Positions 1-11,548 are shown, numbered from the stretch's first letter. The stretch: DNA of 64,000 nt from Gonocerus acuteangulatus (GCA_946811695.1 OX328123.1:155473580-155537579); one strand, 5' to 3'. A program made the numbers and translations. Notes: generated by a model from the sequence alone, not told the origin.

Positions 1-60
1 AAAATGAAGTAAATAATTTAATTAGTTTTATTGTTTTATTTTGTTCTTTGATATACAAGT

Positions 61-180
61 TTTAGCGTGGTTCCTCCCTCTCAACATAGGTAGGTAACCC
101 GCATATGAGGTTGCCATGAAGACGCAATCCGAAAGTGCCGACATGAAAATTTAATGATTGAGATCACGAATATAACGGTG

Positions 181-233
<53 letters not shown>

Positions 234-252
234 AGCTGTCAGCCGCGAACAG

Positions 253-302
<50 letters not shown>
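61..302 (-). repeat. Family E 3' terminus (minus) plus two (AT)n tracts
   Basis: The text from 61 matches the 3' end of family E seen complete at 53719 and 60437: a TTAGCG(T/C)GGTTCC hairpin arm, then the block with a 'gacgcaatccg.aagtgccgac' core, then a long (AT)n run (about 184-229). A second AT run follows at 257-302. Only the 3' part of the element is recognisable here. It is diverged, with single-base differences in both hairpin arms. No coding potential. Confidence 0.6.
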
Positions 303-305
<3 letters not shown>

Positions 306-461
306 ATAGAACACCTCTTACACTACTCAAACTAGAAACATCCCGCAATATTCCCAAATATTAAGGGCTACACAAAAGACCCAACTGACAAATATACACG
401 GACGGTAGCAAACAAGATAGGATGTAGTGAAGTAGTATATAAACAAGATATACTCATAGAA

Positions 462-1606
462 AAAAAAATCAGTCTCGTAACAGGCCACGAGGGCCCTGAG
501 GGGCAGATACTGTAGAGGTATCTGATTCACGACCATACGGCACACTAGGGAGATAGTGTGGTCAGTACTATGCTCCGTCCGCCTGATTTTCCCCTTGGCT
601 GCTTCGACTCCTAGAGTCATTAGCACCCAAGGTACCCATTGATAAATTTATTAACTGCTGGGTTGGCCTAGGGACGGTCAGGGAGGCCGAATTCAACCCA
701 TGAACGAAGACACTAGAAGAAAAAATCTTTAGTGCTTGCTCGGGGTTTGAACTCAGGCCTCCAGCTTCATAGTCCAGTGCTCTACCACTCAGACAATTCA
801 GACATGTCTTGAAAAATTGCTGAATAAGTTAACAAAAAAATATTGAACAATCAACTGTTTATGTATTTATGTTTATATGCATTTTTTACTTGAGAAACTG
901 AAACTTAAAATCCAGTTTAACCAAACACTCAGAGGCCCGGTGACGTTGATTGCTAAGGCGTGAGCATTCCGTGCCTAAGATGATGTTTTCGATTCCCGCC
1001 AAGGGTAGTGGCTGTTCTTTTTTTCGGAGAAATTTCATTAGCCCAACCCTGCTGGGAAAAGGTTGGTAGGCTTGCCATAAGCCCCCTTTTGGCCGGCACA
1101 GTCCCGGTATTTTCCTCTTGTCCCGGTAACCCACTCGGTTTTATCAACGTCCCGGTAACGGCTGTAAGAGGTAAAAAGTCCGACTCGCAGGAGCTGCATC
1201 ATCTTAGTGCGGCTCCATTCATATCTATAGTATAATTTGAAAAGCTTAGAATAGAAATAAACTTTTTTCTTTTCTATTTTTTATATATCGCGTGAAAATT
1301 GTCATCATCCTCATGGAAAATCTCGAACAAAAGCGATATTAAGGCATAGCCAGCTTACACATAAGCGGGAATTACACAATCCGGCTCTCATCCTAAAGCT
1401 CTATAAATCAATAGAAAATGCAAACACGCTTCTCGTTAACTTGCCTTGTTTTACTGAAATAAATGCAATACAAATTATAGGAGCCAATTAAAAAATAAGG
1501 CAAACAATATACAATAAATTAATAACTGAGGCACACAGAGAGTTTAATATTATCAAATGTCAGCCACGTCATTTTGCGAGCTCTACCACTGAGCTAACCT
1601 CGCCCC
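462..1606 (-). mobile_element. tRNA-derived SINE, family B, copy 1 (minus), interrupted
   Basis: Same family as 57984-58290 and 51168-51402. On the minus strand the head reads like a tRNA gene: an A-box region with TAGCTCAGTGGTAGAGC (about 1581-1600) and a B-box-like GGCCTGAGTTCAAACC (about 745-760), followed by a tRNA-unrelated body ending in an A-rich tail (462-470). The head is split because 793-1580 is a later insertion, flanked by GCTCTACCACTCAG (779-792) and GCTCTACCACTGAG (1581-1594). The whole unit sits in the RNase H relic. Confidence 0.65.
793..1580 (+). mobile_element. Nested insertion: diverged SINE A head plus family E 5' end
   Basis: The insertion lies between two copies of a 14-bp duplication derived from the SINE B head. 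It contains a diverged SINE A (about 930-1010: AGGCCCGGTGAC, GGCGTGAGCA and a B-box-like TTCGATTCCC) and a family E 5' terminus at about 1177 (AGTCCGACTCGCAGGAGC followed by the TTAG(T/C)GCGG block). The remainder to 1580 is unrecognised AT-rich sequence. Small open frames here are incidental. Confidence 0.45.
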
Positions 1607-1883
1607 CACCCCAAGACATACTCATAGACAAACTAAAATATAGGCTACGAACAATCAAGCAGAACAATTAGGAATACTAAATGCACTAGACTTCAACAAC
1701 ACACAAGTAGAGGCAAATTTAACAGTTCAAATATGCACAGACAGTAAATCTTCACTATACACATTTACCAATAGAAAAATACATGAACCAATAATTGAAC
1801 AAATAAGACACACACTACTTCAGACTCAAATAAAACACATACCTACACACTTTAAATAGGTCAAAGCACACTTTAAATGGGTT

Positions 1884-2150
1884 TCATTCTTTATTCTACG
1901 TTATGAAACCTACAAAACGAGTACCTGAAAGCATATGAACTCGAAAACATAAGCGTTACGATTTTTTCGCGCAAATTTCGCTCCAAAAGACTATATATGT
2001 ATATATATACAAGTTTGAACCAGCGTTACATCATACATCTATTGGATGTGAAACATGAAATATTCGTGTCGGCACTTCTGGTTTGCTTCATAAGGTCAAC
2101 CTCATAAGAGGGTTTCCTCCCTTTTGGAGGGAGGGAGGATCCGGGCTAAA
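1884..2150 (+). repeat. Family E, 3' half (plus)
   Basis: Matches the distal part of the complete E copy at 58627-60437: the 'aacgtaagcgttacgatttttt' region in diverged form, a short TA run, the 'gtcggcacttc' block, and a 3' hairpin (CCTCCCTTTTGGAGGGAGG) ending in GGGCTAAAA at 2150. It abuts the RNase H relic without its own 5' half. Confidence 0.55.
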
Positions 2151-2184
2151 ATGTAAAATAAAAATTTAATTTATTTTTTAGGTA

Positions 2185-2607
2185 CAGTAAAACTTGGATA
2201 ATTCGAATCCCTAGGGATTGATGAAAAAGTTCGAATTATCCCAAATTCGAATAAAAGAATTCTTTGAAAATAATGGCCAAAAAAAACGAACCTCATATTT
2301 TCACACAATTTTTAATTGAAACAAAAAAATTGCATTCGTTTTATTTTAAAAAAAATACAAAAATTGATGATTAACTAATAAGAAAATTCAGTTTTTTTTA
2401 CCCGAGGGGGAGGGGGATATTTTGACAAGATTTAAGATCGGCCGCCGCTTTGTCCACTTCCCATTAGAGGTTCAGAATTTTAAAAAGTCGAATTATCCAA
2501 CATTTTATTCGAATTAACCACGATTTTTTTTTTTTTTTACATTGAAGAAATATTCGAATAAAAGACGATTTCGAATTATGTAAGTTCGAATTATCCATGT
2601 TCCACTG
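2185..2607. mobile_element. Pogo/Tigger-like MITE with TA target duplication
   Basis: Imperfect terminal inverted repeats: left CAGTAAAACTTGGATAATTC, right the complement of GAATTATCCATGTTCCACTG. TA dinucleotides at 2183-2184 and 2608-2609 are the expected Tc1/mariner/pogo target duplication. Further 'ttcgaattatcc' motifs occur inside. At 423 bp with no open frame it is non-autonomous. The pogo/Tigger assignment rests only on the terminus (CAGT...GATAATTC) and TA site. Confidence 0.6.
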
Positions 2608-2905
2608 TATATAAACCCATAATTATACTGTAATAATACATTTTGGCATTTACTATAGCTTTATCACATACTTTCTCACCTCATACATTTCGTAGATTGT
2701 AGGAACGTTAAAAAGTTAAGTATTTGTACATATTACTATATTGTCACTCACACTTATTATGTACATAATCTTACATACATTTTACTATTTTTTAATATCT
2801 AATAATTCTCTATCAATTTATTATTAGCTGTATATATTATTTGCTTTAAACTTTTTTAATACTAGCACTATCATTTTAAATCCTTTATTGTTTCTATTCT
2901 ATATA

Positions 2906-3768
2906 CAGGGTGTCCCAGTATATGTTCCACCCCCTTTTATAGAGTTGTTGGAATTTCGAAATGAAACTTGGTAGGTCATAGTTATGTTGCATGAGGTTAC
3001 TTTTGAAGTTTTAGTTGACTTTGTAACATTCCCCAGTTTTTCTCCAGCGCATCTAACTCTTGATTTACTAATGGCGGCAGCTATGTTTTATGACGAATTC
3101 TGATAGAAAATTTAATTTTAAGACTAATTTATTCCGAGACATCTTTTGATCCGACGCACCGTTTGCGCGTAAAACGCAAAAAAACTGAAAAATATCGCCC
3201 TTTTGTAGACAAATTCCTATTTATCACTGAAACCAAGCCTTGTACGTAAAAACACCTGAATAAATTTATTTTTCCATATGAAATTATTTTATCATAAAAC
3301 TAAAAAAAAAAAAATTGCCTTTGTTTTCATTCATAATACCCCGTTAAATATTTAATCTACAACTTTGATCTTGGTATCATCTGAAAGGAAAATTAATAGG
3401 CTACAACGTCTACATTGAGGTGTTTTTAAGTACAAGGCTTGGTTTAAGTGATAAATAGGAATTTGTCAACAAAAGGGCGATATTTTTCAGTCTTTTGCGT
3501 TTTCGCGCAAACGGTGCGTCGGATCAAAAGATGTCTTGGAATAAATTAGTCTTAAAATTAAATTTTCTATCAGAATTCGTCATAAAAAATACCTGCCGCC
3601 ATTGGAAAATCAAGAGTTAGATGCGCTGGAGAAAAACTGGAGAATGTTACAAAGTCAACTAAACCTTCAAATGTAACCTCATGCAACATAACTAAGACCT
3701 ACCAAGTTTCATTTCGAAATTCCAACAACTCTAGGAGGAAAAGGGGGTGGAACATATACTGGGACACC

Positions 3769-3771
<3 letters not shown>
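2906..3771. mobile_element. Mariner-like foldback element, about 360-bp terminal inverted repeats
   Basis: Begins CAGGGTGTCCCAGTATATG and ends in its complement at 3771. Each arm is about 360 bp and includes the 'acggtgcgtcggatcaaaag' and 'gataaataggaattt' blocks in both orientations. The arms are separated by only about 110 bp around 3300-3400. The left flank is TA; the right flank is TG(TA), so the target duplication is slightly decayed. An (AT)n tract follows immediately (3773-3806). There is no transposase frame. Confidence 0.7.
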
Positions 3772-3809
<38 letters not shown>

Positions 3810-4249
3810 TTTCCTAATATTATATATATTATTGAATATTTATGTAACTGTTAAAAAAGTTTTTTTATTTAATATATTTTTTAAAGATATGTAGATAAAA
3901 ATATGTTAAGTTTTTCAAAACTTGCTTAATTAACTATTATTGAAAATCAGTGATAAAATAAATGACCAAAATCTTAAATTCTACGTTAAGATACGTCATA
4001 AGATTCTAGAAGAAATATTATTCTACTCATTACAACAGGATTGCACGATTGCTCGCAATCGAGGTAGAGAACGCCTCGTTACTGATTTCTTCGCAATAAG
4101 GGACAATACAAAGGGTTCCATGGGCTTGTGTTTTTCTAAAAAACAAAGCGAAAACGAAGGACTTTTTGTCTTAGTTTTTCGATTCCCGGGCGTGGAGGTT
4201 GGTGGGTAGAGGGGGTGGAAGATAAAACATATGCTTATAATGACTTTTA

Positions 4250-4890
4250 TATAGGCATTATGAAATCATTCCTTTTATACAGGCATTATGAAAGCATTCC
4301 TTTTATATAGGCATTATGAAAGCATTCCTTTTATATAGGCATTATGAAAGCATTCCTTTTATACAGGCATTATGAAAGCATTCCTTTTATATAGGCATTA
4401 TGAAAGCATTCCTTTTATACAGGCATTATGAAAGCATTCCTTTTATATAGGCATTATGAAAGCATTCCTTTTATACAGGCATTATGAAAGCATTCCTTTT
4501 ATATAGGCATTATGAAAGCATTCCTTTTATATAGGCATTATGAAAGCATTCCTTTTATACAGGCATTATGAAAGCATTCCTTTTATATAGGCATTATGAA
4601 AGCATTCCTTTTTATATAGGCATTATGAAAGCATTCCTTTTATATAGGCATTATGAAAGCATTCCTTTTATATAGGCATTATGAAAGCATTCCTTTTATA
4701 TAGGCATTATGAAAGCATTCCTTTTATATAGGCATTATGAAAGCATTCCTTTTATATAGTCATTATGAAAGCATTCCTTTTATATAGTCATTATGAAAGC
4801 ATTCCTTTTATATAGGCATTATGAAAGCATTCCTTTTATAAAGTCATTATGAAAGCATTCCTTTTATATAGGCATTATGAAAGCATTCCT
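4250..4890. repeat. 28-bp minisatellite, about 23 units
   Basis: Tandem units of TATAGGCATTATGAAAGCAT followed by TCCTTTTA. The commonest variants are TATAG/TACAG and GGCATT/GTCATT. TATAG and TACAG units are interspersed at the left, while the right half is nearly all TATAG, which suggests local homogenisation. Coding potential is not plausible because 28 bp is not a multiple of three and stops recur. Confidence 0.95.
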
Positions 4891-4989
4891 TTTATCAATT
4901 GTGTTTTAGTTTTTGGCGTTTTTCACGGAAACGAAGCAAAAAAAAAAGAAAAATGCCAAATAGTCCAGGCAACGAATGCTTAAAAACAG

Positions 4990-5990
4990 CTATCTATAGT
5001 TGTTTCCACCTATAGGTGAAAATTTTTGGAACACAATTTTGGACTTAACTTACTTGTAACTTTTTTTGGGCTGGATAGGAGGTGAACATATCAAAAGTCC
5101 TCGTCCATAGCCTTTGTGCCGGGGGGAGGGGGGGTTTAGAAGGTCCCATTTTTCTGGGTTTCACTTATATCTCGGAAACCCTGCGTCCTAGCGACATGAC
5201 TATTCTATAACAAATAAGCAATTAAATTTCCTACAAGTTCTATTCTATAATGTTTTCTGAGATATCTTTAGTTTTCGAAATATCCGTTATTGAATATCTA
5301 TCATTTTGGGGAAAAACACTTTTGCCGCATATTTTTTCCTCGTTTTGACGGGATAACTGTTCAACGATGAACCCAAAAAATAAATAACGGTTATAGGGTT
5401 GTAGAGTATTGCATTCCCTTCAATAATATATATTACTTTGATATTTTATGTATTTTCCTTCAAACGTAAGAATAATTTCAGTGTTCATCGTGAAATCTGA
5501 AATTTAGCGACTAATAGTCCAGGAAACTAATAGTTATAGGTGGAAATGTTTGGAACACAATTTTTGACTTCATAACATTGTTTCCGCTAGTTAGAAGGTC
5601 AACATATCAAAAGTAGCCTTTGTGCCGGGGGAGGGGGGGTTTAGAAGGTCCCATTTTTCGGGTTTTCACTTATATCTCGGAAACCCTGCGTCCTAGCGAC
5701 ATGACTAGTCTAATACAAATAAAAGCTGATTAAATTTCCTACAAGTTCTATTACATAAAGTTTTTCGAGATATCTTTCGTTTTCGAAATATCCGCTCTTG
5801 AATGTCTTTCATTTTGGGAAAAAAACAAACTTTTTTCTATTCCCGACCGGATATCTCTTCAACGATGAACCCAAAAAATAAATGCCGTCTATAGGGTTGT
5901 AGAAAATTACATTCCCTTCAAGATTATATACAACTTTACTATTTTATGTGTTTTCCTTTATCTTTAGCTGCCAATGAGTTTGCTAAAACA
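4990..5990. repeat. Two diverged tandem copies of an about 480-bp repeat
   Basis: 4990-5510 and 5520-5990 share order and wording: 'aggtg(g)aaat.tttggaacacaatttt', 'catatcaaaagt', a G-rich tract, 'tatctcggaaaccctgcgtcctagcgacatgac', 'ttcctacaagttctatta' and 'caacgatgaacccaaaaaataaat'. They differ by many substitutions and small indels. No open frame is maintained. Origin unknown. The flank 5991-6470 shows no gene. Confidence 0.75.
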
Positions 5991-6474
5991 CGTCTTTTTA
6001 CGAAAATGTGATTGTTGTTCGTAATCGAATCCCGACTATATTCGCCTTCCTAAATAGTTTATAGTATTAGTGACAAAAACAAAATGCATGCCACCTAAAA
6101 ATAAACCAATCATATCCTTTGCTCATTAGTTCGTTCTGTTAATATTGGTATTGTATAAATAATAGGTATATTTGTGATGGAAGATGAATAAAGGAGTAGG
6201 AAATGAAGAATTGATCATCGAATCTGTCAAGAAACGGAAAATGTCAAAAGGAATTAGTGTTCGATCTTTCCTTGAGAAATAATTTCCAAGTTTCTTCGAA
6301 TTATCTTCAAACGCATCAGCTATAGACAGTTCATTTTCCCTGCAAATTCAGTAGGTATCACATCTCTCTACGTTGTTCACGTTATATTAGATACTATTAG
6401 AGAAAATATTCTCAGCTAAAAGTTATCAACTCGAGAGAACTTGTCATTTGCTCAATCGGATTAAAAAAGAGAAG

Positions 6475-7450
6475 GTCCGACTCGCAGGAACTGCGTCATT
6501 TTAGCGCGGTTCCGTTCATATCTCTAGTGCTATTAGTAAAGGAATTCAAGCAGTTATCTTTGATCTTTCGTAAAAAAAAAAAAAGTCCGACTAGCAGGAA
6601 CTGCGTCATCTTAGCGCGGTCCCTTTATTACCCCTACTGACATTTCTGAAGGAATGGAAGCAGTTATTAACGGTTGTTTTGAAATTTCGTGAAAAACGTG
6701 TCTGAAAGCAATTTTTTAGGTATTAAACCTCAACAAACTTGGAAGGGTCTTGTCCAGGTAGAACCCTCACAGGACCGAGAAAATAGAAAGGTTGATTGAC
6801 CCCTACCGTATGGCTAGACATTTAACTATTCAATGTTTATTTCAATAGAACAACCAATTAAAAAGTGAAGCAAATAGGGGAAAAACTGTTCTAAAGACCG
6901 ACACCAACACCAGTAAAAAAAGTCCGTTATGTCGGAGCTGCATAACTAAGCACTTTCCCCAGAATTGGGTAGTGTCGAGTGCATTCCTGAATAATTTGCT
7001 TAAAATAACCTATATAGATAAATAAAATAAAAACATAACACCTGTTTCAATTCAATTCAAACATAGTACAAAGTAAATCCCCCCTTCCGATAGACCGATT
7101 TAGTTCATTTTTACAACACATCTTCTTTATTAGATAGCCAGGACGTATACCGCGTTACACAGAAATTACGGTCGGTATGAGCAAATTAGTAATTTGGGCC
7201 TGGAGTAAACCCCTCCCCTCCTAATGAACCGATTTAGCTTATTTTTAAAACACATTTTTCTCTTTAGTTGACCAGAACGAATACCGAGTTTCGTTAAAAT
7301 ACAAAGAAATTTTGGCTGGTATTAGCAAATAACTACTTTGGCTCCCGATTTTGTTGGTTAACGAACTCTTTCAATCGTTTGATTGGGGAATACTACATAC
7401 CAAGTTTCGTGGGGAAGAAACAAAAACTCTGGCCGGTATCGTGTTAACGG

Positions 7451-7532
<82 letters not shown>

Positions 7533-8345
7533 TTTAACTGGGGTAATTTTCGGTGTCTACTAGGTAAGATCGATAAAGATTCGAAGAAATTTTTCAAAAA
7601 TTCCTTCATGAGTGCAACCTCAATAGCTACTTTCCTTCGGAGGAAAGTGCTAAAAGTAGAAAATATTCGCAAGGCGTCTTCCAATCTCTCTCTTGGAAAG
7701 CTTTATTTCTAGCAATAATTCTTTTTTCTTATTTTATTTGTCCTGTTTTATTGACAAATACATTCTCCCACTAGAAGCAATTAAAAAAATTCAAGAAATA
7801 AAAACAGACTGAAAGAACGGTTCAAATAAACGAAATCAATTACTTCAAAGATGTAAGCACTTATTTCTCCGATTGAGATCGCCTAATGAAAACTTTCTTC
7901 AGAACCTATTTTGTAGAGCATTTAGTAAGCTTTCGAATGGTCAACTTCCACTTACCACGATTTTCCAACCGTTTTCAAGATATTTACGAAAAAATACGAA
8001 GGTCCGAAAATGTTTCATGTCCACTAATATATATATATTTTCGAATACTTCCTTAACTCCAAATGTAACCAAACTTTAAAATCTTAGTTTAGATGAATTT
8101 CATAGATGTACAGTTTTTTCAATTGAATCCCAGGATTCTAAGTACCCATAAAAACATTTGTTCCACTTTTCTCAAAAACGGTTGCAAATATCGCCTTGAA
8201 AATGGCTTCATTCGTTTTCCTGTGTTAATAAATCTATAAAACGAATACCTGCAAGCAAATTAACTCGAAAACGTAAAATCAGACGAAAAATGTTTGTACC
8301 AAATTTCATCAAAATCGGACCATTTTTCAGGCGCTTTATTATTCT
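6475..8345 (+). mobile_element. Family E copy with two 5' ends, hosting a nested family F copy
   Basis: Two successive 5' termini (about 6475 and 6586, each GTCCGACT.GCAGGAACTGCG then TTAGCGCGGT) precede E body sequence to about 6900. The E body resumes at about 7690 ('gcaattaaaaaa', 'tttctccgattgagatcgcctaat', 'agtaagctttcgaatggt') and is lost near 8345 before the 3' hairpin. The gap is occupied by the F copy at 6917-7656. The tandem 5' ends may record a partial tandem insertion. Confidence 0.6.
6917..7656 (+). mobile_element. Family F copy 1
   Basis: 5' end AGTCCGTTATGTCGGAGCTG with CTAAGCACTTTCC; 3' end a hairpin ACTTTCC-ttcgga-GGAAAGT followed by GCTAAAA. The 3' end is thus the inverse of the 5' subterminal block. 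The core has CA/TA (7450-7480) and (GA)n (7481-7529) microsatellites. Between them lie degenerate repeats of an about 110-bp 'gaaccgatttag...cgagtttcgt' module. There is no protein; the translated microsatellite on either strand is spurious. Confidence 0.65.
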
Positions 8346-9985
8346 TATTATATTGAAAATCAATGGTAATCGTGAAGTTTAGAAGGCTCCTCACCGATTT
8401 TTTCGTCCGGTGGTTCTATAACATATTTATATTTATTTCGCATTATGGGCATACGTGCTATGCGTTTCCGCTCGCTCAAGAAGATCAAAACTCTAGTCAA
8501 TCCAACTAGCTAAAATTAAGAGAATTCTATTAGTTTTTGCGAGTTGGATTGTCTTGAGTGTTAAAGGTTACTTCACCACGAGCAACAACCAATAGAATTT
8601 CCTATACGAATTGCCAATAGAAAAGCTAATGAGTTATGCGCGTGCACCGTTATAATTACTACAGATACTTGACAAGTAACTGGTTGTGGTCTTCGCAAAC
8701 GGACCCAACCAGCTACCTAACGTCCGTTAGAAGAACTACATAAATCAGTTTGCTCAGCTGACTCATTATGCTTCAAATCCCATTTGATGAGCATCATACT
8801 TGCACGGATGGATCTCAACATTTCGATAGCAATGGCCATTATCCATGGGCGTATATAGGAAATAATTTCGGAGGGGGCTGGGAAAAATTCGGGGGGGGGG
8901 GGGGGGGGGCTGAGACCATTTCCGGTGTATGGAATACTAACAATTTATATACGCCCATGCCATTATCTCCTCATTGTTTAGAACTTTCTAACACAAAGCT
9001 TGTTGATGTATAATCCAATCAGAACTATTATTAGGGCGCTACTCAGGGTTTAATTTGTCAAACAAATGTATCATATATAAGAGAGTCGACAAAGAATAAA
9101 TGAAGTTCAAATAAAATGAAAATCGGTGAGGAGGCCCCTAAACTTCACAATTACCATTGATTTTTATAATATTAACCTTTTTATTAATAAATATTACTTG
9201 ATAAAATATATTCTGCTTATTTTCATTCATGCTTTACAAGCCTAAAAATATTACTTACAAATATAAGTTATCTAAAGGTTAGTTAGCAACCATTTTATAA
9301 ATATAGTAGTAAAAAAAAGTTACTTTTAGTAGTGATTGCAGTGATTTTATATACTTTTCAATACTGTATTAACTTTTGATTACTAAAGGGCCGCCACACG
9401 GGGGGGACTGCCGGGTACTGTTGACCCGGGCCCGGGCGCCGTGGGGGCCCGGGTTGTGCCTCGCTAATTGGAAAAAATGTATAGGTTATGAGCTTGTAAA
9501 AAGAATGGGGTTTAGAATTATAGACGAGCGCAGCCTATATTTATTTGAATTGGATCTATATTTTTTTTTAATGTACATACACGACAAAACAAGTGCAGTC
9601 CCAGAATAGTATATTTCCTTAGGAGTCGTAATAAAACTACAAGTACCGAAAGTGACCTTTGCTGCACCGATTGACGGCTTTCGTCCTCATTTCGCACAAA
9701 CTCAAGACGAAAATAACTTAAAAATGTCCAAAGTCCTATAGCAAAGTACTAGAATTTTCAAACTGGCTCTTAGAAGTGGGGGCCCGTGATCTGGTCCTGG
9801 GCCCGGCTCTGAGATGTGGCGGCCCTGGATTACTATATTTATATAATATGGTTCCTAACCTTAGATAACATGTAAAGAAGGAATAGATAACGTGTAGCTA
9901 ATCCGTCAGTACCTAAATCACTGTTTAAATCACGATAGATACTTCAAAGTAACTGGATGAGGTCCCCGCAAACAGACTCAGTAGC
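8340..9985. repeat. Family G repeat, rearranged copy with inverted halves
   Basis: A block near 8360 ('atcaatggtaat.gtgaagttta') recurs inverted near 9130-9165, and the 'gtgctatgcgtttccgctcgctcaag' block at 8456 recurs inverted in the copy at 12592-13304. The distal end (about 9940-9982: 'gatacttcaaagtaactgga', 'cgcaaacagactc') also occurs at 8664-8705. A (G)n run lies at 8891-8908. It is probably a non-autonomous DNA element; an hAT-like element is inserted at 9386. No coding gene. Confidence 0.5.
9386..9827. mobile_element. hAT-like non-autonomous element, 8-bp target duplication
   Basis: Flanked by perfect 8-bp GATTACTA copies (9378-9385 and 9828-9835), the size expected for hAT transposition. 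Inverted termini AGGGCCGCCACA (9387-9398) and TGTGGCGGCCCT (9815-9826) match the hAT style. It is internally GC-rich at both ends ('gggcccggg'), unlike its AT-rich surroundings. 442 bp, no transposase frame. It sits in family G sequence. Confidence 0.75.
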
Positions 9986-10594
9986 TGAGACGTGAAAAAT
10001 TCATAGAAATGTTCTTATTGCTCATAAGAACAACCACCACGGTTCATTATCCAGAATCACTCTTTAATTTGAATAATTATTATATGAGTCTTATCATTTA
10101 CATTTTTTTCGTCTATTTTTATTTATGTTGATTATTAAAATGCATATTGTGCGGAAAACCTTTGCTAGATTCACCCTGGCTAAAAGACAATCCCGCATAA
10201 CAAAGAAGAAATTTTTTATTTACAAATTGAATATACAATATTTACATTTGGTCTTACATGTTATTAAATATTTTACATGTCATTATTGTCGAACTACATT
10301 CACAATGATCTTAATTAATGTTAAAACTTTGGGAAAAATTATAAAAAAAATCAAGAAACCGCATAACAAATACTAGCAGTCTCTCAGAGTCGATCAAGCG
10401 ACTCGATCAAGAGTCTGACAATATTGAGGTAGATTGCCAGCAGTTCGAGCACCCCTGGCCAAGTTCAGTGTTGGCCAAAAATCATACAGAATAATGAATA
10501 AATCTGTTATTCAATCCTGAATAATCAATATTTTTTCATTCATTATTCAGTCAATTCAATGAATAACCTAACTTTTTATTTTTATTCATTATTG

Positions 10595-10945
10595 AAAAAC
10601 AATGATTTATTGAATGAAAATTTTATTTGAATAAAAATGATTTATTGAATGAAAATTTTATTTGAATAAAAATGATTTATTGAATGAAAATTTTATTTGA
10701 ATAAAAATGATTTATTGAATGAAAATTTTATTTGAATAAAAATGATGTATTGAATGAAAATTTTATTTGAATAAAAATGATTTATTGAATGAAAATTTTA
10801 TTTGAATAAAAATGATGTATTGAATGAAAATTTTATTTGAATAAAAATGATTTATTGAATGAAAATTTTATTTGAATAAAAATGATTTATTGAATGAAAA
10901 TTTTATTTGAATAAAAATTTTATTTGAATAAAAATGATTTATTGA
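10595..10945. repeat. 35-bp tandem array, about 9-10 units
   Basis: Tandem units of TTTGAATAAAAATGATTTAT followed by TGAATGAAAATTTTA, with two GTATTG variants. The flanks (10500-10600 and 10945-11030) hold degenerate forms of the same words, so the array grew from a local AT-rich simple sequence. The region 9990-10590 shows no gene. Confidence 0.92.
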
Positions 10946-11060
10946 ATGACAATTTTTATTGATTGAAAGTTATTTATATGAATGAAACAATTTTTTTGAA
11001 TGATATTGATTTATTTGACTGACATTTTTCGTTAAATACAAGTGATTTATTTTAACAATC

Positions 11061-11255
11061 GGAGGCCCGGTGGCCGTGAGCGTTAAGGCGTGAGCACTTA
11101 ACACTCCGTGCCAAGGGTCGTGGGTTCGATTCCCACTAGGGGTGGTAGCTTTTTTTTTAGAAAAAAGAAAAGGCATCAGCCATATCCTGGATAGAAAAGG
11201 GTGGTAACCTATAGATAACCCGTCCTAAAATTTGTAGTTAATAATAAATGGAAGT
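11061..11255 (+). mobile_element. tRNA-derived SINE, family A, copy 2
   Basis: Starts GGAGGCCCGGTGGCCGTGAG, with an A-box region like class II tRNAs (TGGCCGTGAGCGTTAAGGCG) and a B-box GGTTCGATTCCC (about 11122-11133). A body follows ('aaaggcatcagcc.tatcctgg', 'gggtggtaacc') shared with the copies at 32296 and 46754. It ends in TAA/AAT-rich tail sequence. Promoter boxes are intact by eye. It lies just upstream of the first visible host exon. Confidence 0.8.
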
Positions 11256-11393
11256 CAAAATTAATAATAGTAATAATAATAATAAAGCGTTAATCACAAC
11301 TAATTGTGAAATATATCTATTTTTATAGGATTATCTAAAATATACAATACTTTCCTAAGCCTCAAAGCCATTTTAAGAGACTTTTTTTGGCAG

Positions 11394-11548
11394 GTGAGAG
11401 AAGAAGTGAAGCAGAAAGACTCGTATCTTCTGGAGACATGGAAGGAATGGCGGAGATGGTTCTTTCTGGCGAAGGGGAGACCTTACTTGGGCTCAATAGT
11501 GACAATCCTGATGTACAACTTTTCATCAACAATGTTCCTCAATATATG
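11394..11548 (+). CDS. Ankyrin-repeat host gene, first visible exon
   Basis: A good acceptor (CTTTTTTTGGCAG) ends at 11393 and a donor ATG|GTAAAT begins at 11549. The exon enters in phase 1 and leaves in phase 0, giving about 51 codons: a basic-acidic stretch (GERRSEAERLVSSGDMEGM), then SDNPDVQLFINNVPQYM. It has no frame defect and its base composition is more balanced than its surroundings. The next exon in phase 0 at 57403 begins AKIERVHKA and continues it naturally. The gene's 5' exons are not recognised and may lie before this window. The frame contains an upstream TTG, but the true start cannot be here because the acceptor is strong. I do not assign an orthologue name. Confidence 0.72.

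Larger units (their letters stand above)
350..1884 (+). pseudogene. RNase H fragment of a non-LTR retrotransposon, split by nested insertions
   Basis: Two pieces of one RNase H domain lie on the plus strand. The first (about 350-461) reads IYTDGSKQDRM, containing the first catalytic aspartate motif, then stops. The second (about 1612-1884) carries NNQAEQLGIL (catalytic Glu), CTDSKSSL (second Asp) and a VKAH start of the last motif, with in-frame stops. It resembles the RNase H of the minus-strand relics at 20.5-23.3 kb. A near-duplicate GA(T/C)ATACTCATAGA at both edges of the gap marks the target duplication of the inserted SINE. Dead fragment, cut at about 1884 by a family E end. Confidence 0.7.

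Noticed and set aside
11061..11140. Possible tRNA-Ser/Leu gene
   Set aside because: It is the head of SINE family A; the same head and body occur at 32296 and 46754 with target duplications.
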